The position numbers and the translations under genes are program-made. A DNA stretch of 10,978 nucleotides from the NCBI GenBank assembly GCA_049509915.1, contig JBEKZL010000245.1:1-10978 (forward strand), given 5' to 3'. Positions 6,745 to 10,978 of the stretch are shown piece after piece. Source of the stretch: JBEKYD01 sp049509915 (lineage in GTDB: Bacteria; Acidobacteriota; Terriglobia; Bryobacterales; Bryobacteraceae). Each line of letters begins with the position of its first letter. The stretch's first letter is position 1. Under the pieces are notes generated by a model. It worked only from the letters and a program-made list of their open reading frames with translations, had not been told where the DNA came from and made no database searches.

Positions 6745-9189
6745 TCATTGTTTCAGGGCGCGGCGGACGGCTTCGAGCAAGGTTTCGCGGTCGACGGGGA
6801 AGGATAAAAGGGCGGCAGCGCGAGTCTCGGCGGCGATAGTGAGGAATTCGCCGCCCTCGTCGGCGGACAGGACGATCGCCGGGCGGCCCACCGGCCGATC
6901 GCGGACGGCGTCGAGGGTCACTTCTTCCCCCGTGGCGGTGAGTTCGGCAATTAGCAGATCGAACTCTCCGGCCTTGATCGCGGAAGCGGCTTCCGGGCCG
7001 CCGCCGGATTCCGCCACGGCATAACCGGCTTCAATCAAAATGTCACGAATGGCGGCGCGACGGCGGCCGTCGGGGGAAAGCAGCAGCACGGTGGGGGCGG
7101 CGCCGGCGCCGAGAGCGTCGCGCACTTTTTCGGCGAGTTCGGACGGGGTGAAGGGCTTGGCGAGCAATTGGACGCCAGGATCGAGCACAGCGCCCGGCGC
7201 CATGGCCCGATCCGTGTAGCCGGACATATAGAGCACGGCCAAGCCGGTGCGCGCGGCGGTCAGGCGTTTGGCCAGCTCGCGGCCGGTGATGCCAGGCATG
7301 ACGACGTCGGTCAGCAGGAGGTGGATGGGGTCGGGACACCCGGCGGCCAACCTCAGGGCTTCTTCTCCGTTGATGGCGGTAAGGACGCTATAGCCGTAGC
7401 GGCCCAGCGCAGTAGCCGTCATATGGCGAACCTCATCCTGGTCCTCCACCACCAGGATGGTTTCACTGCCGCGCAGATTTCGGCGCACTTCCGGGGCCGG
7501 CTGTGGGACCGGCGCATCGATGCGCGGCAGGTAGATTTTGAAGACGCAACCCTGCCCCGGTTCGGAATAGACCCAGATCCAGCCACCGATCTGCTTGACC
7601 ATCCCGTAGACCGTGGCTAAGCCGAGGCCGGTGCCGGTGCCGGTCGGCTTGGTGGTGAAGAAGGGCTCGAAGAGGTGTTTGCGCACCTCGCGGGTCATGC
7701 CGATGCCGTTGTCGGTTACGGCCAGGAGCACGTGCGGCCCGGTGCGGGCTCCGCTGTGAGTCTGTTCGTATTGAGAGTCCAGCAGGATGTTGGCGGTTTC
7801 GATGAGGAGCCGGCCGCCATGGGGCATGGCGTCGCGGGCGTTGACGGCCAGGTTCATGAGGATCTGCTGGATATTACCGGCGTCGGCGCGGACGTTGCCG
7901 AGGTCCTCGTCGGCGCGGATGACGAGTTCGATATCCTCGCCGATGAGGCGGCGCAGCATTTTCTCCACGTCGCGCACAACCTGGTTCAGGTTGAGGACGG
8001 TGGGCCGCACGAGTTGTTTGCGGCTGAAAGCCAGCAGTTGGCGGGTGAGCGAGGCGGCGCGCTCGCCGGCGGCGCGGATTTCGGCCACGATGGAGCTTTC
8101 CGAACTAGCGGGCGGCAGATCCTGCGCCAGCAGATCGGCATAGCCATTGATGACGGCCAGCAAATTGTTGAAGTCGTGGGCCACGCCTCCGGCCAGGCGG
8201 CCGACGCTTTCCAGGCGCTGCGCCTGGTGAAACTGATCTTCCAGGCTGGCGCGTTCGGTCACGTCGTTAATCATGACGAGGCGGGCCTCGCGGGTGCCGA
8301 AGCGAAGGGGATGGACGACGATTTCGGCCGTGATGATTGTTCCGTCCTTGCGGCGATGGCGCCAGCGGCCGTCGGGCTTGAGACCGCTGGTGAGGCGCAG
8401 GTTATCGAGCATGCGAGGCACATCCTCGGGAGGGCGGATGTCGCCGATGGTCATGGCCATGAACTCCTCTCGGGAGTAGCCATAGGAGGCGACAGCGGCG
8501 CGGTTAACTTCGAGGAAGGCGAGCGTCTCCAGCTCGTAAACCCACATGGGCTGGGGGTTAGCTTCGAAGAGAAGGCGATATTGCTGTTCGGAATCCTCCA
8601 GCGCACGCTGGGCCGCGCGGCGGGCGGTGACGTCGCGGAAGACCAGCACGGCGCCGGCGAGGGCGCCGCGCAAGCCGCGGACGGGCGCGGCACTGTCGTC
8701 GATCGGGATCTCCCGCCCGTCGCGCGCCAGCAGCACGGTGAGGTCGGCGAGGGTGGTGGGCTGGCCGGTGCGGAGGACCACGAGGGCAGGGTTCTCGACC
8801 TGGGTGCGGGCGTTCTGGTCGACGACCCGGAAGACTTCGTCGAGCGGTCGGCCGAGCGCTTCTGCCGAGGGCCAGCCCGTGAGTTGTTCGGCCACCGGAT
8901 TGACAAACGTGATGGAGCCGGCAGCGTCGGCGACCATTACGGCGTCCCCGATGCTGCTCAGGACGGTTTCGAGGGTGGCTTTGCGGTGGGCTTCCTCCTC
9001 TCTCTCTCGCTCAGTATCGGCCAGCAGGCGGCGAAGGCGGAAAACGCTGGCGACCAGGGCCACCAGGAAGATGCCCGTGGCGACGACCGCGCCGGTGGTG
9101 GTCCGGGAGAGGATGGCCACGGCGCCGGCAAGCAGCAGGATGGCTGCCGGAACGGCCTTTTGCGAACTTTTGGAAAGCAAAGGCCTCAC
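6745..9189 (-). CDS. Membrane-anchored hybrid sensor histidine kinase (PAS-PAS-HisKA-HATPase-REC-REC)
   Basis: The 814-residue protein has two N-terminal hydrophobic segments (about 13-28 and 33-50) joined by a few residues, so it is a membrane hairpin without a periplasmic sensor. Two PAS domains follow (about 68-192, with SSIGDAVMVADAAGSITFVN, and about 203-315, with FEANPQPMWVYE). The kinase core has the H-box GGVAHDFNNLL (phospho-acceptor H338), N-box NLAVNARDAM (446-455), DNGIG (493-497), FEPFFTTK (507-514) and GTGTGLGL (517-524), all intact. The first receiver (about 577-693) has E582/D583, phospho-acceptor D628, S656 and K678. The second (about 700-814) has lost the acidic pair, has E749 in place of the acceptor Asp, and has F797 where Lys is expected. 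No HPt domain or separate response regulator adjoins it, so the partner is unknown. The start is GTG at 9187-9189, nine bases after AGAGG (complement of 9199-9203). The ligand sensed by the PAS domains cannot be told. Confidence 0.95.
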   Translation of the reverse strand: MRPLLSKSSQKAVPAAILLLAGAVAILSRTTTGAVVATGIFLVALVASVFRLRRLLADTEREREEEAHRKATLETVLSSIGDAVMVADAAGSITFVNPVAEQLTGWPSAEALGRPLDEVFRVVDQNARTQVENPALVVLRTGQPTTLADLTVLLARDGREIPIDDSAAPVRGLRGALAGAVLVFRDVTARRAAQRALEDSEQQYRLLFEANPQPMWVYELETLAFLEVNRAAVASYGYSREEFMAMTIGDIRPPEDVPRMLDNLRLTSGLKPDGRWRHRRKDGTIITAEIVVHPLRFGTREARLVMINDVTERASLEDQFHQAQRLESVGRLAGGVAHDFNNLLAVINGYADLLAQDLPPASSESSIVAEIRAAGERAASLTRQLLAFSRKQLVRPTVLNLNQVVRDVEKMLRRLIGEDIELVIRADEDLGNVRADAGNIQQILMNLAVNARDAMPHGGRLLIETANILLDSQYEQTHSGARTGPHVLLAVTDNGIGMTREVRKHLFEPFFTTKPTGTGTGLGLATVYGMVKQIGGWIWVYSEPGQGCVFKIYLPRIDAPVPQPAPEVRRNLRGSETILVVEDQDEVRHMTATALGRYGYSVLTAINGEEALRLAAGCPDPIHLLLTDVVMPGITGRELAKRLTAARTGLAVLYMSGYTDRAMAPGAVLDPGVQLLAKPFTPSELAEKVRDALGAGAAPTVLLLSPDGRRRAAIRDILIEAGYAVAESGGGPEAASAIKAGEFDLLIAELTATGEEVTLDAVRDRPVGRPAIVLSADEGGEFLTIAAETRAAALLSFPVDRETLLEAVRRALKQ

Positions 9190-9208
9190 GCTGGGCAGCC
9201 TCTATCGG

Positions 9209-9214
9209 ATTGTA
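9209..9214 (-). promoter_or_regulatory. Weak candidate -10 element for the kinase gene
   Basis: On the minus strand TACAAT (five of six matches) lies 20 bases before the GTG start. The -35 at 17 bases is CTGCCG, only three of six. Transcription from it would start at about 9202, leaving a leader that barely includes the AGAGG ribosome-binding site. Read-through from rho is an alternative. Confidence 0.3.
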
Positions 9215-9268
9215 GCGCGGCGGCGCCAGTCCGGCAGAATTGTGGAACCCAGAAAGCGGCAGGCCTAA

Positions 9269-9297
9269 CAGCGCCGGCGAAACGATCGCCGGCGCTG
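9269..9297 (-). terminator. GC-rich hairpin at the end of the rho transcript
   Basis: A perfect 11-bp stem CAGCGCCGGCG / CGCCGGCGCTG (9269-9279 with 9287-9297) closes a 7-base loop, 34 bases beyond the rho stop codon and 79 bases before the kinase start. On the minus strand it is followed only by TTAGGCC, so the U-tract is very short. It may slow or end transcription with help from Rho, or protect the 3' end of the rho mRNA. Confidence 0.6.
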
Positions 9298-9331
9298 CCA
9301 GGAAAACGGCGCGCCATATGGCCGAAGAGCG

Positions 9332-10915
9332 CTAGCCGCTCATCGACGCCAGGAACTCGGCGTTGGTGCGGGTCTTACCCAACTTGTCGAGCAGCAGTTC
9401 CATGGTTTCGACCGGGGACAGCGGATTGAGGACGCGGCGCAGAATGAAGACACGGTTGAGCTCTTCTTTGGGAAGCAGGAGCTCTTCCTTGCGGGTGCCG
9501 CTCTTGTTGATATCGATGGCTGGGAAGACGCGCTTGTCGACGAGTTTGCGTTCCAAGTGGATTTCCATGTTGCCGGTGCCTTTGAACTCCTCGAAAATCA
9601 CGTCGTCCATGCGGCTGCCGGTGTCGATCAAAGCGGTGGCGATAATGGTGAGGGAACCGCCTTCTTCGATATTGCGGGCGGCGCCGAAGAAACGCTTGGG
9701 GCGCTGGAGGGCGTTGGAATCCACGCCGCCGGAGAGCACCTTACCCGAGGGCGGGACGATGGTGTTGTAGGCGCGCGCGAGCCGCGTGATGGAATCGAGA
9801 AGAATGACCACGTCCCGTTTGTGCTCGACCAGGCGTTTGGCTTTTTCGATCACCATTTCGGCCACCTGAACGTGGCGCGTGGCGGGTTCGTCGAAAGTGG
9901 AGCTGATGACTTCGCCGCGGACGCTGCGCTGCATGTCGGTGACTTCCTCGGGGCGCTCGTCGATCAGCAGCACGATGAGCGAAACCTCGGGGTGATTGGT
10001 GGTGACGGAGTTCGCGATGGCCTGCAACAGCATCGTCTTGCCGGTGCGCGGCGCGGATACGATCAGGCCGCGCTGGCCTTTGCCGACCGGCGTGAGCAGG
10101 TCCATCACCCGTCCCGAGAAGTTATCGCGCGTGGTTTCGAGCTTGAGCCGCTCATCGGGATAGAGCGGGGTGAGGTTGTCGAAGAAGATTTTGTTGCGGG
10201 CTTCTTCTGGCGGCTCGAAATTGATGGCGTCAACTTTGATCAGGGCGAAATAGCGCTCGCCCTCCTTGGGAGGGCGAATCTGGCCGGAGATGGTGTCGCC
10301 GGTGCGGAGGTCGAAGCGGCGGATCTGGGAGGGCGAGACGTAGACGTCGTCGGGGCCGGGCAGATAGTTGTACTCGGGGGCGCGGAGGAAGCCGAAGCCG
10401 TCGGGCAGGCATTCGAGCACGCCTTCGGAGAAGATCAGGCCGCTTTTTTCGGCCTGGGTCTGAAGGATCTTGAAGATCAACTCCTGCTTGCGCAGACCGG
10501 CCGCTCCGGCGATTCCCATGTCCTTGGCGACCTGGTTGAGCTTTTGAATGCTCATGTCCTTGAGTTCGACCAGGTCCAGAGTGGGAGTGCCGTTCTTGGT
10601 TTGGGCTGCCTGCTTGCGGCGCTGCGCGCCGGGGGAAGCGGCGACGACCGCTTCGGCGGAGTTGGGTGGCGGCGGCGCTGGAGCGGCTTCCGCGACAGGC
10701 GGTTCGGCACGTGGTTCCTTGGCGGCAGGCGGAGCGGCGGCGGCAACTTTGGGTGCCCGGTCGGCAGGTTTTTCGCTTTCGGCGGCGGAGCCTTCGCGGG
10801 CGGGAACGGCCTGTTTCTCGACCGTCTTTTCGGCGGGTTTTTCTAACTTTTCTTGTTTTTCCTGCGGCGGGGTGTTTGCTACCGGAGCTGCAGTTGTGTC
10901 GTTATTGCTTGCCAA
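9332..10915 (-). CDS. rho: Transcription termination factor Rho with long disordered N-terminal extension
   Basis: Rho is a hexameric RNA-dependent ATPase/helicase that terminates transcription. Residues 1-108 of this 527-residue protein are a low-complexity Ala/Pro/Glu/Lys tail not found in E. coli Rho (419 residues). Then come the Rho N-terminal helical domain (about 113-157, LVELKDMSIQKLNQVAKDMG), the RNA-binding cold-shock-like domain with DGFGFLR (172-178) and VYVSPSQIRRFDLRTGD (191-207), and the ATPase core: P-loop APRTGKT (288-294), the catalytic-glutamate segment LIDERPEEV (317-325; E320), Walker B ILLDSITRLARAYN (371-384), the secondary-site loop PPSGKVLSGGVDSNAL (388-403) and the arginine-finger segment SGTRKEELL (472-480; R475 aligns with E. 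coli R366). E. coli has APPKAGKT at the P-loop; here Lys is replaced by Arg and Ala by Thr. The start is TTG at 10913-10915, with GAGGA (complement of 10920-10924) four bases upstream; no ATG in the tail offers a better start. Confidence 0.97.
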   Translation of the reverse strand: MASNNDTTAAPVANTPPQEKQEKLEKPAEKTVEKQAVPAREGSAAESEKPADRAPKVAAAAPPAAKEPRAEPPVAEAAPAPPPPNSAEAVVAASPGAQRRKQAAQTKNGTPTLDLVELKDMSIQKLNQVAKDMGIAGAAGLRKQELIFKILQTQAEKSGLIFSEGVLECLPDGFGFLRAPEYNYLPGPDDVYVSPSQIRRFDLRTGDTISGQIRPPKEGERYFALIKVDAINFEPPEEARNKIFFDNLTPLYPDERLKLETTRDNFSGRVMDLLTPVGKGQRGLIVSAPRTGKTMLLQAIANSVTTNHPEVSLIVLLIDERPEEVTDMQRSVRGEVISSTFDEPATRHVQVAEMVIEKAKRLVEHKRDVVILLDSITRLARAYNTIVPPSGKVLSGGVDSNALQRPKRFFGAARNIEEGGSLTIIATALIDTGSRMDDVIFEEFKGTGNMEIHLERKLVDKRVFPAIDINKSGTRKEELLLPKEELNRVFILRRVLNPLSPVETMELLLDKLGKTRTNAEFLASMSG

Positions 10916-10925
10916 ATGGTCCTCA

Positions 10926-10951
10926 CTCCCCGGCCGGTAACGGCCGAGAAA
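10926..10951 (-). promoter_or_regulatory. Leader hairpin just upstream of the rho ribosome-binding site
   Basis: On the minus strand CGGCCG-UUAC-CGGCCG (complement of 10941-10946 and 10931-10936) forms a 6-bp core that five further pairs including G-U wobbles can extend (to 10951 and 10926). It ends within a base or two of the GAGGA ribosome-binding site. Rho in E. coli is autoregulated by attenuation in its leader, so a structured leader is plausible, but only part of the leader is in the window. Confidence 0.4.
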
Positions 10952-10978
10952 GGCAACGGCTCCACGCCTTCCTCGCGG

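Noticed and set aside
7675..9429. Long plus-strand open frame (584 codons) opposite the kinase gene
   Set aside because: It is antisense to a clearly recognisable kinase, has no recognisable domain and no ribosome-binding site, and is the usual by-product of high GC at third codon positions.
9557..10846. Plus-strand open frame (429 codons) opposite rho, Gly/Asp-rich, resembling a glycine-rich protein
   Set aside because: It is the mirror of rho codons and of its Ala/Pro tail; the glycine-rich look comes from complementing GCC/CCG codons.
1..10978. CRISPR array, transposon ends, phage or defence genes, tRNA or rRNA
   Set aside because: No regularly spaced repeats, transposase or integrase motifs, or RNA gene signatures were seen; all large genes are recognised housekeeping or signalling families.

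Overview
The window reads as ordinary chromosomal housekeeping DNA from a GC-rich Gram-negative bacterium. An outer membrane is implied by an LPS heptose enzyme and a periplasmic SurA-type chaperone. The gene set and protein character (long Ala/Pro-rich N-terminal tail on Rho, Calvin-subtype class II aldolase, exported DinB-fold protein, AHDFNN-type hybrid kinase) suggest Acidobacteriota, possibly the Solibacter/Bryobacter side. That placement is inference from recognition, not from a search.

Layout. Positions 1-4538 hold a tight minus-strand operon read from right to left: rfaE2 (4538-4065), mfd (4068-571) and a SurA/PpiC-type peptidyl-prolyl isomerase that runs off the left edge (560-1). 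rfaE2 and mfd overlap by four bases (TTGA), and the isomerase Shine-Dalgarno overlaps the mfd stop codon, so the three are probably translationally coupled. A 224-base gap follows in which I see no convincing signal. A small exported DinB-fold protein (5380-4763, minus) and a class II fructose-bisphosphate aldolase (5589-6617, plus) then diverge from a shared 208-base regulatory region. That region carries a perfect TATAAT for the minus strand, a short palindrome over its -35 and a tandem 10-bp repeat.

The aldolase converges on a membrane-anchored hybrid sensor kinase (9189-6745, minus). Between them lies an unusual interrupted palindrome (6631-6726) whose arms can fold in two mutually exclusive ways. 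Upstream of the kinase is a strong GC hairpin (9269-9297), probably the end of the rho transcript. Transcription termination factor rho (10915-9332, minus) follows, with a TTG start just after a leader hairpin.

Functionally the genes serve envelope biogenesis (rfaE2, isomerase), coupling of transcription to repair and termination (mfd, rho), central carbon metabolism (aldolase) and signalling (kinase). I find no CRISPR array, transposase, phage gene, tRNA or rRNA, and no clear new multi-gene system. The best leads are the interrupted palindrome, the degenerate second receiver domain of the kinase, the disordered Rho extension and the rho leader hairpin.
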